The notes under the pieces are model-generated. The model searched no databases, was not told where the DNA came from, and saw nothing but the letters and a program-made list of their open reading frames with translations. From Vitellaria paradoxa (Eukaryota > Streptophyta > Magnoliopsida > Ericales > Sapotaceae): DNA of 64,000 nucleotides. Location of the stretch: contig CM034233.1 of NCBI GenBank assembly GCA_019916065.1, forward strand, positions 1,674,001 to 1,738,000, in the 5' to 3' direction. Each line of letters starts with the position of its first letter. Positions within the stretch are counted from its first letter, which is position 1. Both the position numbers and the translations under genes were made by a program. This document shows, piece by piece, positions 12,673-24,289 of the stretch.

Positions 12673-15600
12673 TCAACTTCTTGCTAATTGATCCATCAAA
12701 CTTTCATCCCTTTTTAGTGCAACAAAGACATTAGCCATATGGTCTCGCCGTCTGCTGCTCCACTCAGATTCATTCCACTTCAAGGAATTCCACCATTCGA
12801 CCTCCCCTTTGATCACTTCCAAATAATCACTGGACAGCTCCGCAGGAGAGAGACTTTCAAGCATCGGACAAGCATAGACGATCATCCTCTCTAACTTCGG
12901 TGCAATACGAAAGCCAATGGAAATGCTAACCAACACGGGCAAGTCAAGAAGTGATATCTTCTTCAAGTTTGGGAGAAATTGACTTGACTCAGAGCAGGAA
13001 GATTCCTGACATACTAGGCTTTTAATTTCAGGGCAGTCTTCAACAACGAGCTCTTCCAAGTTGAACAGATTACCAAGCAAGCTGAGTGTAAAAATGGTAC
13101 TCAAATTGGGGCAATCGTGCAAGGCCAAATACTTCAGTTTGGAGAGACTCCTTTTGCCAACGGGACCTTCCCAAATGCTCCTCAAACTCATCATGCAATG
13201 AACACCCAGGTATTCTAGTGATTCCAGTACTGGTTTTCTGTCAATGATTGACTCATATTTATGGGATCCTTCTCTGCAAAACTCTTCTCCATCTATAATA
13301 GTTTGAAGCTCATTGCATTCCACCAACAAACAGAATTTCAGCTTGACCATATTTTTGTTTCCAAATTCAGACAACTTCTTGACAGTCCAATGGCGTTCTA
13401 GGAAAAAAGCACTAGTACGACTGAGTGTGTACTGGACCTCAGTTGGTATGCACTTGCCATTTATATATTTTAGGTAATTTTCTTGTTTCTCAAACTTTTC
13501 TTTAACTTCGTGTGGTAGACAAGATACGATGCGCTGCTTGTGACGGCCAACAATAAATTTGAAATTTCGCACTGGCACAATTTCTTTCAGTAGTTCAACT
13601 TCTGGCAAATACAATTTCAGAGTAGTCAAACTTCTCACTTTATGCAACTCATATACAACATCTTTTACATCAGCAACCCACTCTTCATCTTCGGGATTTA
13701 CATCAATGCTTAGTTCTTTCAACCAATAGAAGCTTGCAAGTAACCCTTTGGGAATTCTTTTGCGTATCTGCTCACTGACTCTGTAGCATTCTCCATATCC
13801 ATAAAGGGCTACTTTGAAGCAGGTCAACCACCGAGTTTCGAAGAGTTCCTCCGGTAGATACATAATCTCAGTTCCTTCAAGATCAAGCACATCGAGTGTC
13901 TCAAGCAATCCAATTTCACTTGGCAATTCTGTGAAGAGTTCACAACCCCTCAAAAGCAATTCTTGGAGTTTAACTAATCTGGTAATAGATGCTGGTAAAG
14001 ACTGTATGCTAGTATATGACAAATCTAGAATTAGGAGGCTGGACATACATTCAAAGAAGGAGGGAGGAATTAGCATAAGTTCACAGTTCTTTTGCAAGAA
14101 CAATTTTTCTAGAGAATGGCAGTTTGGTTTCTCTGGCAGCTCTGACAGGTGATTATTGCTCAGGTTTATCTCCTTGGCGTCCCACTCATTTATCTTTGGT
14201 GCCTTCGATAATCCTAAACCTTTTTGCATAAGATACAGAGGATGTAATCCGGGTATGAACTGACTCAGAAGGACATCTCTAATTTCTCTTTGCATTCGAA
14301 CAAAGTCTTTGCCTTTGCCAACCTTACGTAAGAAGTGGGACTCAGTAAGATTCAGAAGCACAACATCTCCTTCTTTTTCTGATTTTACCAAATCATTCTC
14401 CAACCAACAGGCCACTAGTGAATGCATTTTGACTGCTCCATCCTCAACAGCTGAAGTGCACTGTTTGATGCAATGTTTTGTGACAATGCTCTTGCGTTCC
14501 CAAATAAATTTTAAGACACGAACCATGACTTCATTAATATCTTCCACTGCAGAGGACGGCTTGGGCAACGACTGTAACTCTTGGAGTGCTTGTTTCCAGA
14601 CCCCAACATCATGTTCAGATTTTAAAGCCCTTGCGAGTAGGATAATGGCAAGTAAATGGTTGTGACACACTTGAATCAATTGGTTGCCCACTCTTTTGAT
14701 TTCCAAAGGCGGAAAACTCATACTGCTGCCTGGCCTTTGAAACTCGTGAGACATAGAGTTCACGTTGCTCCAGAATAACATCCATGGTAGCAGGTGATGC
14801 TCCATCCTGATCTGAACATCTAGCTGCATTCTCTCCTCAACATCCATGGGCATCAAATCGAACATGGGCATCATATATTTATCACACGTTTCTGAACTTG
14901 TAAGCACCACTGAGCCATTCTCAGGGATTTTTAAGTCAAGTATATCTGTCCTTAAGCGTGTGCAGTGCAGGAGTAGTAAAAATTTGTAGGGTTTGGGTGC
15001 TGCATCTAGTGGGAGTGACATATCAGTCCCTACGAGCCTGTGTATCTTTTGTGCAATGTGATTTTGGATCTCACTTACGGTGTGATCAGGAAAGATAGAG
15101 ACCCGGATGAGCTCTTGAAACATGCTCTTTATCTCCAATCGGCCTTCCAAGGCTCTTGTTACTTCCTCTGCATGTGCACCACAAATACCTATTGTCCTAA
15201 GTTGTTCCCACTCCAAACATTTTAAAATTTGGCGAATAACAGAATTAACTACACCTATATCCTGTTCTACTAATGGTTTGTGGTAAATGATGTTTTCATT
15301 ACAATAGAGGTTGACGTCATCCACATACTTCACCAGACACGCATCGACATCCACCAGACAACATCTGACAGCCCCCAGTGCTGCAAAAGCCATACCATCC
15401 TCTGAAATTGTATCTAACTTCTTTATCTTCCGGTTTAGCTTGATGAAGTTATCCCAAAGCAGGGATAAGCCCTCCTCACCTCCTTCCAATTTCATGGGAA
15501 ATGACATGAGTAGGAGTAACAAGTCCTTCCACCTGTTGCAACGCCCTGCCTGGAATCTCAAAAGCTTGACTTCCTCATTTATCCAATGTGTGTCTGGCAA

Positions 15601-15825
15601 GGGAAACATTGGACTGGGTTCTATCCAACTGTGGACTATTGGATCACTGACAACTTTTCCCTTACCGCGGGGTTTACTTCTTCGACCAATCTCCATTATC
15701 ATTTCTGCATCACCATCCATTGCAATCATATCATCCATTGCAACCCCAGTTGGTGTCAAGTTAGAACTGCAAGAAGTTTTAAATGCAGCCCATAAATTTT
15801 GTATGTCATGGAAAATAGTAGCCAT
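12673..15825 (-). CDS. CC-type NLR-like protein with degenerate NB-ARC
   Basis: An uninterrupted frame of 1050 codons. Residues about 80-200 form a helical, coiled-coil-like N-terminus. Residues about 210-470 align with an NB-ARC module: RTIGICGAHAEEV at the P-loop, KFLLLLHC at kinase 2, GSVVLTSS at RNBS-B, NHLLAIILLARAL at GLPL, and VKMHSLV at the MHD motif. From about 545 leucine-rich repeats run to the end (for example LPASITRLVKLQELLLRGCELF), of the At4g27190/RPS2-like kind. The P-loop lysine and the kinase 2 acidic pair are missing, so ATP binding is doubtful. Intracellular pathogen sensing is the family role; activity here is unproven. The ATG at 15825 has an in-frame stop 12 bases upstream, but a strong acceptor at 15767 may mean the real 5' end is spliced to the WRKY exon ending at 16400. 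Confidence 0.85.
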   Translation of the reverse strand: MATIFHDIQNLWAAFKTSCSSNLTPTGVAMDDMIAMDGDAEMIMEIGRRSKPRGKGKVVSDPIVHSWIEPSPMFPLPDTHWINEEVKLLRFQAGRCNRWKDLLLLLMSFPMKLEGGEEGLSLLWDNFIKLNRKIKKLDTISEDGMAFAALGAVRCCLVDVDACLVKYVDDVNLYCNENIIYHKPLVEQDIGVVNSVIRQILKCLEWEQLRTIGICGAHAEEVTRALEGRLEIKSMFQELIRVSIFPDHTVSEIQNHIAQKIHRLVGTDMSLPLDAAPKPYKFLLLLHCTRLRTDILDLKIPENGSVVLTSSETCDKYMMPMFDLMPMDVEERMQLDVQIRMEHHLLPWMLFWSNVNSMSHEFQRPGSSMSFPPLEIKRVGNQLIQVCHNHLLAIILLARALKSEHDVGVWKQALQELQSLPKPSSAVEDINEVMVRVLKFIWERKSIVTKHCIKQCTSAVEDGAVKMHSLVACWLENDLVKSEKEGDVVLLNLTESHFLRKVGKGKDFVRMQREIRDVLLSQFIPGLHPLYLMQKGLGLSKAPKINEWDAKEINLSNNHLSELPEKPNCHSLEKLFLQKNCELMLIPPSFFECMSSLLILDLSYTSIQSLPASITRLVKLQELLLRGCELFTELPSEIGLLETLDVLDLEGTEIMYLPEELFETRWLTCFKVALYGYGECYRVSEQIRKRIPKGLLASFYWLKELSIDVNPEDEEWVADVKDVVYELHKVRSLTTLKLYLPEVELLKEIVPVRNFKFIVGRHKQRIVSCLPHEVKEKFEKQENYLKYINGKCIPTEVQYTLSRTSAFFLERHWTVKKLSEFGNKNMVKLKFCLLVECNELQTIIDGEEFCREGSHKYESIIDRKPVLESLEYLGVHCMMSLRSIWEGPVGKRSLSKLKYLALHDCPNLSTIFTLSLLGNLFNLEELVVEDCPEIKSLVCQESSCSESSQFLPNLKKISLLDLPVLVSISIGFRIAPKLERMIVYACPMLESLSPAELSSDYLEVIKGEVEWWNSLKWNESEWSSRRRDHMANVFVALKRDESLMDQLARS

Positions 15826-16399
15826 TATGCCAAAGTTGTATTAGATATTACTGGCAGCTTAGATAAGAGAAGAACTACTTCTTTGGAGTTAAGTACTTGT
15901 GGGAAAAGATAAAATAAGCAGCTTCTACAGTTGGTGTTATTAAATATTTGTAGAAAGGACCAATTTAGGACTCCGACCCCCCCAATCAGCTCAAAGCACG
16001 AATTTCTAATTTTTACATGTTATTTACTTTCTAGTTTTGTCTCATTGACCCAAAAACGGAAAATCGTGTTGGATTGCTGAAAAATTTAACTTAAGATGCG
16101 TGGGAAGAATTAGTAGTAAAATTTGTTGGATGTAAGTTGACGACGTTACTGTGCATTCATTCAAGTCGTTTTCTGTCAACTGACTATTGCTATTGTTTGA
16201 TTCATGAACCTAGTGTCCTATAGTTTTTTTCTTAGTTGGGATTTTCCCTGCAAAAATCACATGCCTCGTGTGATTGCAAAAAATATTAATTATATTCACA
16301 TGTTATCGATAATGGTTTGGTTAAGTGCATGCCATATATATGATCAGTTCATAGCATGGTTTGGTAATTGCCCCTAATATGTTTGGGAAAGAGATGTAC

Positions 16400-16535
16400 C
16401 TTTTCTTTGTTTCGGGTTTATTTTCATTCCTTGCATCAAATGTAGTTTCAGAATTACAACCTTCCACACTCCCACTTGGTGCAGACATATGTTCAATGTT
16501 AACGTGGCTAGATTCCAGATCCATCGGGAAAGAAT
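16400..16535 (-). pseudogene. WRKY linker exon relic, copy 2
   Basis: The minus strand encodes ESSHVNIEHMS and the acidic ENKPETKKR end of the group I WRKY linker, matching 1392-1639 and 43000-43770. Similarity fades above about 16535, so no WRKY domain is left. The exon ends in AAAAG/GTACAT at 16400. It lies upstream of the NLR on the same strand, 633 bases from the candidate NLR acceptor at 15766. Confidence 0.65.
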
Positions 16536-17254
16536 TATGACCTTCTTCCTCACTTCACTGGATCCGGACCTATCTTTTCTCCAAGTGGTTCCATGCAAAA
16601 TCACATCCTCAATTAAACTCCAAGACCAGCTGATAAAATGTTAATTTAACAAAACAAAACAAGACATATGCATCATAAGTAGATTATAATAAATTTAAAA
16701 ACTGTAGCTGATAGTGGAGTCTTTCTACAAACATGAACACATGAAAGAGCAAAATAAGATAATCTCAACAAATAAATAATCCTAGAACACAAACGCCAGG
16801 CACTTAAATTCACAAAATTATCATGAATAACACCAATAAATTCTCAACAGACCAGATTCCAAATTGACAGAACGTAGAAACAATCTAACCAGTGTTATCT
16901 GGTGCATGGTTCGCTATGGTATGCAGTACAAGTACAGGGATGCAATTTGAATTTTTTTTTTTAATTATTGTACGTACACAGTACAATATGAGGGTAGGCT
17001 TGATTTGAACATCATTTAGGGTCATGATTCACTTATGAGAGGGTTGTGGTTTGATTAGGAGCAGGTCGTGCATATGTGTGTGTAATTTTTAAGCGAATTT
17101 CAATAGTCTACGAATGAAAAAAAGGTGACATAAAAAAAACTCTTATAAAACATAACCTAACCTAAAATAAATGCTCCAGAAAATTTTTACCTTCAAATTG
17201 CCAAACAAATAATCAACTTGAAGCAAATAAAATAAAATAAAACCAATAAATCAA

Positions 17255-17493
17255 TTAGAGAATATCATCAAATCCTTTCAACTCGGGTAAGAAGATATCA
17301 CTGAATCCTGTTTTAAGAATCGGAGTGAATGGCTTATCACCCAAACAGGGCTGTCTATCCTTTGTATTTATACTTGTATAAATCTTGTGCAAAATAAGAA
17401 TGAGAAATAGGAAAGAAATAAGAAAACAATAAGAATAAGGAACCACACAATCTTAAACAAACTTAGAAATGATTCTAACACTTCCCCCTCAAG
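17255..17493 (-). mobile_element. Ty1/copia 3' LTR fragment with polypurine tract
   Basis: On the minus strand a polypurine tract CTTGAGGGGGAAG (17493-17481) is followed directly by TGTTAGAATC, the start of an LTR (17480). The LTR continues with a TATAAATAC box (about 17370). The AGCTTGAGGGGGAAGTGTTAGAAT layout is characteristic of plant copia 3' LTRs. The lower end of the LTR is not clearly defined, and no pol sequence is attached upstream. Confidence 0.7.
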
Positions 17494-17855
17494 CTGAAGG
17501 GTATAGTCGATCCCCCAAAGCTTCAGTCCCATCTGACTTCAAATTGGTATATTCTATTTTTTATGTCTCTATTGAAGTAAAAAATCCCTGAATTGTACAG
17601 ATTGTCACATGGAAAATAAGCCTAGATGAAGAAGAGAGGATCCAACAGAGCCAACAGCACCCCAGTGAGAGGGGTAGGAAGTGATGAATGGAGAAGAAAT
17701 TTTGTAAAACGCTAAAATACTTTTCGTTTTAGCTGTGAGAAAGTCAAGAAAAATGAAAAAAAAAAATATTGTACCAAAGCATTCTATAATAAAACCATCG
17801 TAAAGTTAAACTAGGAGATAAAAAGGAACGATAATCAAAATAATAACAAACTGAT

Positions 17856-17943
17856 ACACACACACACACACACACACACACATTATATATATATATATGT
17901 GGCAATACATGGTAAAACTATATATATATATATATATATATAA
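17856..17943. repeat. (AC)n and (TA)n microsatellites
   Basis: A run of about twelve AC units is followed by two TA arrays separated by TGTGGCAATACATGG. Non-coding. Confidence 0.95.
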
Positions 17944-19743
17944 AGTTAATGTAAAGTGATACATTACAAAATTTAATAAGAAAAAGTTGAAAATTTTTTA
18001 TAACTTTTAATAAAATTTGATAAATCAAACACCTATTAGATACGTGTATTTAAAATAATATTATCAAAAAATGATATGTTATTCCTACTTGGATTAGTTT
18101 GGTTCATAACTTTTTTTTTTTTTTCATCTTATATGATTTTATTCACTATAATTTGATTTTTTTTTTAAGGAACGTAACTTTTAGGTGTGTTATCACCTTC
18201 GTTAAAAAAAAAAAAGAAAGATCAAAAAATTTATGTTCATCTGAATAAAAGTTGTTCGTCTTGTATGAATTTTTTTAATCAAAATTTGAATTTCTTTTTG
18301 AAGGATACAACTTTTAGATGCGTTAATCACGTTCGCAAAAAAAAAAAAACAAAAAATTAACAAATTCATGTTCGTTTGAATAAAAATTATTTATTTGGAC
18401 AAAAAAAGTAATAAAAAGGTTCGCATTTTTTTTTTTAGCTTTTACCAAAATGGACTTAAATTTTTCAATTTTTTTTTGTTTGCGAATGTGATTAAAACAT
18501 TTAAAAATTTTTTAAAAAAAATTAAATTTTAACAAAAGAAAGTCATATAAGACCAAAAAAAAAAACTAAAGAATAAAAAATAAAACTCACTTTGTAACCA
18601 AATGGGACCTACAAACCTATTTGGACCAAGAATTTTGTGAAAAAAAAAATAAAGATATTTAAAATCAAACCTCGTATTCAGGGATTTGGGGAGTTGACAC
18701 CGCTCTTTGATGTCACCCCTAAATATCAGCCACGAACGTTAGATTTTAATCTAACGGCTCCCGAACCTGATGTCACAGGACTAACATTGCACAGCGATAC
18801 CCGCCTCTTTTTTTTCCATATTCAATAGTTTGTGATCACAAATTAAAGGAAAAAAATGACAATTAAAAAATTAAAAATAATTAAACTACAAATTAATTTA
18901 TAAATAAATTTTCACATATTTTTTTCTCTCTCCAAATTTTCATTTCCAACGCAACGATATGTTTAATTATGGAATATGCAGTGAGTGGTTTAGTTATTAG
19001 TACATGAGACCCATTTCATTTTATATTTAGCTCCAAAAAAAAAATAAAATGATTCATATATAGAGTTAACATATGAATTCCATATCAATACCTAACCATA
19101 TCAGGAGCAGTTGTTGCTAAAATTCAAAGATTCATAATTATTATTTTTTTTTGTTAAATCTTCTATCAAATCACAAAATTTATCTCACTTTATAACTTAT
19201 TAACCAAGTACCAAAAAATTAAACCGGCACACCAAGATTAATCTAATATCATATCTAATTCTATATATTATCACATGATATTACTTATTTCTTAAATTAT
19301 TTTCACGACCAAATATAGTCTTATAATATTCATATCTTCAAAAATAAATAAATAAATGACAAAAATTCCAAGATAAAAAATAAAATTATAAATTAAAAGA
19401 GATGTTATTTAACATTTTATAGAAGTTATTATTTTCATAAAAAAATTAGAACTAAATATAAGATATAAATTAAAAGTGAAATAATATGTCCTTTCTAATT
19501 TCACATCTCATCGGTGGTGTTAGATTTCCATAGACTATACGAGTATTTTCAAGAACATGCATATGCTACACTGACCCTAATTATTCAGCAAAATTAAAGT
19601 TTAACATTAATATTTAGCTACTTAGGAACAAATTAAAACAATTAAAAAAAAAGACTGTAAAGCAAGAATATTGATGAGCAAGTGTATATATATAAACTCA
19701 AGTCTCTAATATATGTTTATATACACTCACCAAGAAAAACAAA

Positions 19744-19842
19744 GCCGAGGCAGAGTTTGATGATGTTATCCAGATCTACACAGCAGCGACGAGAGAAATT
19801 CAGCTTGTCTTGACCTCCAAATACTTTGGTCAAGCCACGGAA
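19744..19842 (+). pseudogene. Short reading-frame relic, copy 2
   Basis: The same 33-codon stretch as at 2741 (EAEFDDVIQIYTAATREIQ onward), still free of stops and ending at the same place. It differs by synonymous third-position changes plus a few replacements near its end. Protein not recognised. Confidence 0.25.
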
Positions 19843-22800
19843 TAGGAAGCTCAATAATGTGGGGGAGATATTTTTTAACATTGGATAAATTACAATTATC
19901 ATGCCCTTGATATTTGAATAATTGTACATATCACCCCTCAATATTTAGTATTACACTTATTTTCCTTATTTTTTATTTTTTTGTTAATAATGATCCCATT
20001 CAGTAAAATTAATTATTAAAACTTAACAAAGAATTATTAAAATAATCAAAATTTCAATATTTTCCCTTATTTTAGTCTTCCTACCTTATATTTCCATTAT
20101 TTTTTTTTTTACAAAAATTCGCTAAAGTTTTTTTTGTTTTACGCAATTTTGAAGATTTTTGTAAAAAAAAAATGATAAAAATGTAAAAGATGGAGGGATA
20201 AATAAGAAAAATACCTAAAATTTTCATTATATTGATATTTTCTATTAAATTTTAACAACTGATTTAACAAAAAGGAGTTAATCTTAACGATATTTCAAAA
20301 TAAGGGAGGTAGGTATAATTTTTAAATGTTAAAGAGAGAGATGTATAATTTATCCTTTCAAATATATATTATATAAAAGAAATACTATGAATATTGATAA
20401 AATTTAAAAGTTAATAAAATTCCAGCTTTTATAAAACTTTTTTAGTCATTATAATATCCATATTGCCTCACCAAATTTAAATTTTAAATTAAATAATTTT
20501 TAAAAATTACTTTTAATTGAGTTATTTTATAAATTTTAAATTTTTAACTATTACATTATTTTATTTTATACCTCTAATTAAATTATACAAATAAAGTGGT
20601 AACTATGTACATTGTGTCTGTTGTGTGTGCAACACTCCTCTAGCATTTAGGGAGTATTTGGTTTATCAAAAAATATCAAAAATTTTTAACTTTTACTAAC
20701 TTTCTTCAATTAAAATTTGTTATATATCACTTTTACACTAATTTTTTTATTTTTTTACCATCTAAACACCACTTTAATGTTGTTATTGCAAGTGGAAATG
20801 CTGTCACAAAAGAGAAATAATTAGTTTTGTTTGGAGTTTACAATTTTTTTAAAAAATTTTAAAAAATTATATTTCTTTCACTTAAATTCCATGATGTATT
20901 ATTTTGATATTAATTTTTATTTTTTTTAAATTTTTTTGAAACTCAAAACGTTACCAATAGATGGAAAAAAAGTGGCAGTATCACGACGAGTACAATGAAA
21001 GTCTAAAATGATGAGTGAGTGATCAGCTGGTAAAGGCAAGTAGTGGTCAGTTTAGCACGTTATTGAACACACCGCCAGTCACCAATTCAGAACTAGAACG
21101 TTTAGGAGTCTAAAAATTATATAAATAAAATAATTAAGAGTTTTTCTTTTAAAAAGAGATAATGGAAAAAGCTTTTATAAATTAAAAGCCACAATTAACC
21201 TTTTCTACCTTTTTCTTTTAGATTCCACTGGAGCAAGGTTTTCCAAAGGTCTCTTTTAGATTCCAAATGCAGAAAACAAAAGTTAGTGGAAGGAATGGGA
21301 CCCAAAGTCGCTTTTGGCTCGTCCTTTCTTTTAAGGGCGTGTTTGTTTTGGAAAACAGATGATAAATTTTACTGAAATAATATTTATTTTTTAATACATT
21401 AATTTGGAAGAAGGGTCATAATTATATTAAAGTTAAGAATGGATTATTCCTAACAGGGTTGAGTGCATGATAAAGAATAATGAAAAAGTTATACGTACTT
21501 ATCAAAAAAAATTATATACTTTTTTATTAACTCATAAAATATTCTATTACACCCTAACTAATATAACTTTTACTCTTTCGTAATTTTTAATATTTCAAAT
21601 ATAATATAATTATTATCATATAATATTTATTTTTTTAATTTAAATTAAATATTATAAATTCGTTACTCTTTTAAATATTATAGAGAATATTTGATACGAA
21701 ATACAAAATTAGAGTGAAAGATTAAGGAATAATTGTTACGTGGCTCCCTTGCATTTAATGCTGTCACTGCAAATGGGAATATTAAATGTGTTTAGAATTA
21801 TATAGAAATGTATAAAATTATTAAAATTAATATCTTATGTTTTGTGTAATAATAAAAAATTTAAATTTTATAATTTCATAATTAATATTTATAAAATTTT
21901 ATAGAATTTTTTTATCAACTGCAAATAAGGCCATTGGTCCAAAAGAGATACAATAATTTAAGAATAAAAAAAAGTGAATATCTTGATAGGCATAATAAAA
22001 GTCTACAATGGTGAGTGGTGACCAGCTGGCAAAGGCGAGTACGGGTTGGTAAAGGCGAGTGGTGGTCAGTTTAGAACTTTATTGGACTTTGGACCCCAGA
22101 CCAGTCAACCGTTCAGAATTAATTATGTAAATAAAATAATTATATTTTTTTAAGAGAGAGAGACTTAGTGGAATCAGCTTTTACAAATTAAGGGGTGTTT
22201 GTTAGTTTAAAAGTAATGGTAAAATAATAATAAAAATAAAAAAATATAATATAAAGATGATAAATGAAAAATTTTAATTAAAAAAATATAAAAATTAATT
22301 AAAATTAATAACTTTTAATAAAAATTAGTGTGATCAAACAGGAGTTAAAAGCCACCATTAATTTTTTTTTGTTTGGGTTCCACCGGAGTATGTCTTCCGG
22401 AGGTCTCCTCGAGATTGATTATTGCAAAAAAGGAGGCTACCATCGGGGTTTCTAGTTTTTTTTTTTTTAATTTAATTTTTTTTTTTAAGTATTTAGCTTC
22501 TTTTAATGAAGTTTCGTCATTAGTTATTTTTATATTATTTTAATATTTATTTCTATTCTTATTTTTCAAAATTCCAAACGTTACTCGTAGAAGGAACGTG
22601 ATTCAAAGTGGCTTTCGGCTTTTTTTTTTCATAAAAAATGTAATTTTTAATTTTTTTTATTTTATTTCTACGTTGAATTTTATTTTAATTTGTGTAAAAT
22701 AACAAAATAATTAATGTACAAAATTGTCTCAAAACTAGCTAAAAGAATTTAAACTTTTTTTTTCCTTTTTTCCTTGACAAACTCCATCTCAAACGGACGT

Positions 22801-22869
22801 CGCAGACTGGGAGCTCATAATCCGATTTTCTTTTCTAAAACCAAAAAAAAAAAAAAACGAAAGGAACAT

Positions 22870-24289
22870 TATTTCAGGAATTTCAATGCAAAATATGAAA
22901 GTAATTTGCTGTCACTACCTACTTGGAGAAACAGTTACGACACTTAGCCAGTAACGCAGAGAGAAGACAAAGAGGAGGTGCCAGAAGAAGGGGAAGTTCA
23001 GTATAATGGAAGAGACAAAGGGGGTGACGAGAGAAACGAAGAAGAGAGATCTAACCGTTCAAAGCGCTGTGGAATGGACGGATCAGATGCAAGGAATAAC
23101 AGCCCTCAGATCAGCCTGGGAAGATGCCAATTGAACGGGTCAGATATCGGCCAGAAAGCACAGCAACCACTTGGTTATATACATCTGTATATAACATGGA
23201 AGGAGTTCAGCAGTTAGATCGGGCAAGTGAAAAGCAAAACCTCAGATATTGGCCAGCTGTTCAACCGAAGCTTCGAGAAGGAGAGAGTGCAGTGACCCAA
23301 TTCAAAGGGGCTCAGGCTATGTTTGTTTGAGGAGATTGGATAATGGGGGCAGTGACCCGATTCAAAGGGGCTAAGGCTATATTTGTTTGAGGAAATTGGA
23401 TAACGGGGTTAAGTAATATTAGTTCCGTTTGGAGTTAAATAAAATAAAATAAAATAAAATTTTACAAATCTCTACAAATATGAATTACGAGATAATAAAA
23501 TTTAAATTTTTCACTCAATACACGAATTACAAGACATTTACTTTTACAATTTTATTTTATTTTATACACTTTTATACAATTCCAAACACATTTATTATGG
23601 GATAATATATGGAATTAGATAAAAGATGGGATTAATTTTTTATGTAAGATTATTTTTTTAATATTTGATTGGTGGGATATAAAGTAAAATAAAAAATATA
23701 ATTTAATATGTGATATGATAAGAAATAATTTTAAATTTTTGAATTTTAACGAGAAATAAATCCGGAAGTGAGGTATAATATCCCAACCCGCGACTCACGG
23801 ATAACAAAGCCATAGGACCCACAAATCCCACCATCCGGGACAACGCAACAAACACCCCTTTTGTGGGGTCTACGGGATAAATTATCCAATCCCACACCTC
23901 CTCATCCCTCGAATAAACTTCGCCCAAGTCCATTTTACTTAGTGAAGCCCTACTCATCAAGCCAAGCGCAAATGGTCTGAAACCACGGGAAGAGTAGCCC
24001 AAGCTCCTACATCAGTCCAGTATAGGCCTCCATCATAGGGCTCCTTGCACCAGATCCAGTCCAGCCCAGCTGTTTCAAAAAACTAGTTACAATAGCCAGT
24101 TGTGTGTTAGTTGGAGAAAATATAAATACCGAACTGTGTGATAGTTAGGGTAACGAAAATAAAATCATTCTTGTAACGGCATGTGGAGGCGAATCTCCCT
24201 CTTAAGAGATTCTGACTAAAATTTCTTGCACTTTCTTTTTCAATTGCTCAGTTGCCAATCAACACCGTAGGTCGATCAAGACCGAGATC
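22870..24289 (+). repeat. LTR-like or gene-derived duplicated block, copy 2
   Basis: Matches 6480-7610, including the purine-rich frame (22978 on), TATAAATA (about 24119) and the CTCCCTCTTAAGAGATTC tail. It is interrupted by the insertion at 23315-23934. The continuation GTCGATCAAGACCGAGATCT runs on into unique sequence. Probably decayed LTR material; no protein called. Confidence 0.4.
23315..23934. mobile_element. TIR element (Harbinger-like MITE) with a second MITE nested
   Basis: Absent from copy 1 (compare about 6871). The left end GGCTATGTTTGTTTGAGG pairs with the reverse complement of the right end, GGCGAAGTTTATTCGAGG. About 60 bp of host flank plus terminus is tandemly duplicated at 23289-23408. 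Inside, at about 23425-23600, a second foldback unit has arms of repeated TAAAA and TTTGGAATT-like ends. No coding content. Confidence 0.6.

Larger units (their letters stand above)
10195..15950. repeat. Segmental duplication block III, copy 1 (NLR unit)
   Basis: This stretch matches 35168-40930 almost base for base, far more closely than blocks I and II match each other. Only scattered substitutions and small indels are seen over the NLR and about 2.4 kb of its downstream flank. The short lead-in at 7611-7765 matches 34927-35095, so the RTE LINE separates two parts of one duplicated unit. Confidence 0.9.
16560..18820. other. Copy-2-specific insertion of mixed repeats
   Basis: Duplicate 1 joins these flanks within about 130 bases (1640-1770), so about 2.2 kb was added here. 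It contains a copia LTR fragment, microsatellites and a short less AT-rich patch near 18690-18810. I see no supportable gene in it. Confidence 0.6.
18820..24289. repeat. Segmental duplication block II, copy 2
   Basis: Colinear with 1770-7610. It lacks the MITEs at 4171 and 7112 and the 4.76-kb hairpin, but has its own insertion at 23315-23934. It ends at AGACCGAGATCT (24289), after which sequence unrelated to copy 1 begins. Apart from listed items I see no gene. Confidence 0.85.

Noticed and set aside
13814..15844. Plus-strand open frames inside the NLR (also 38781-40791 in the second copy)
   Set aside because: Antisense shadows of the NLR coding strand with no recognisable domain; they follow the NLR frame's codon bias.
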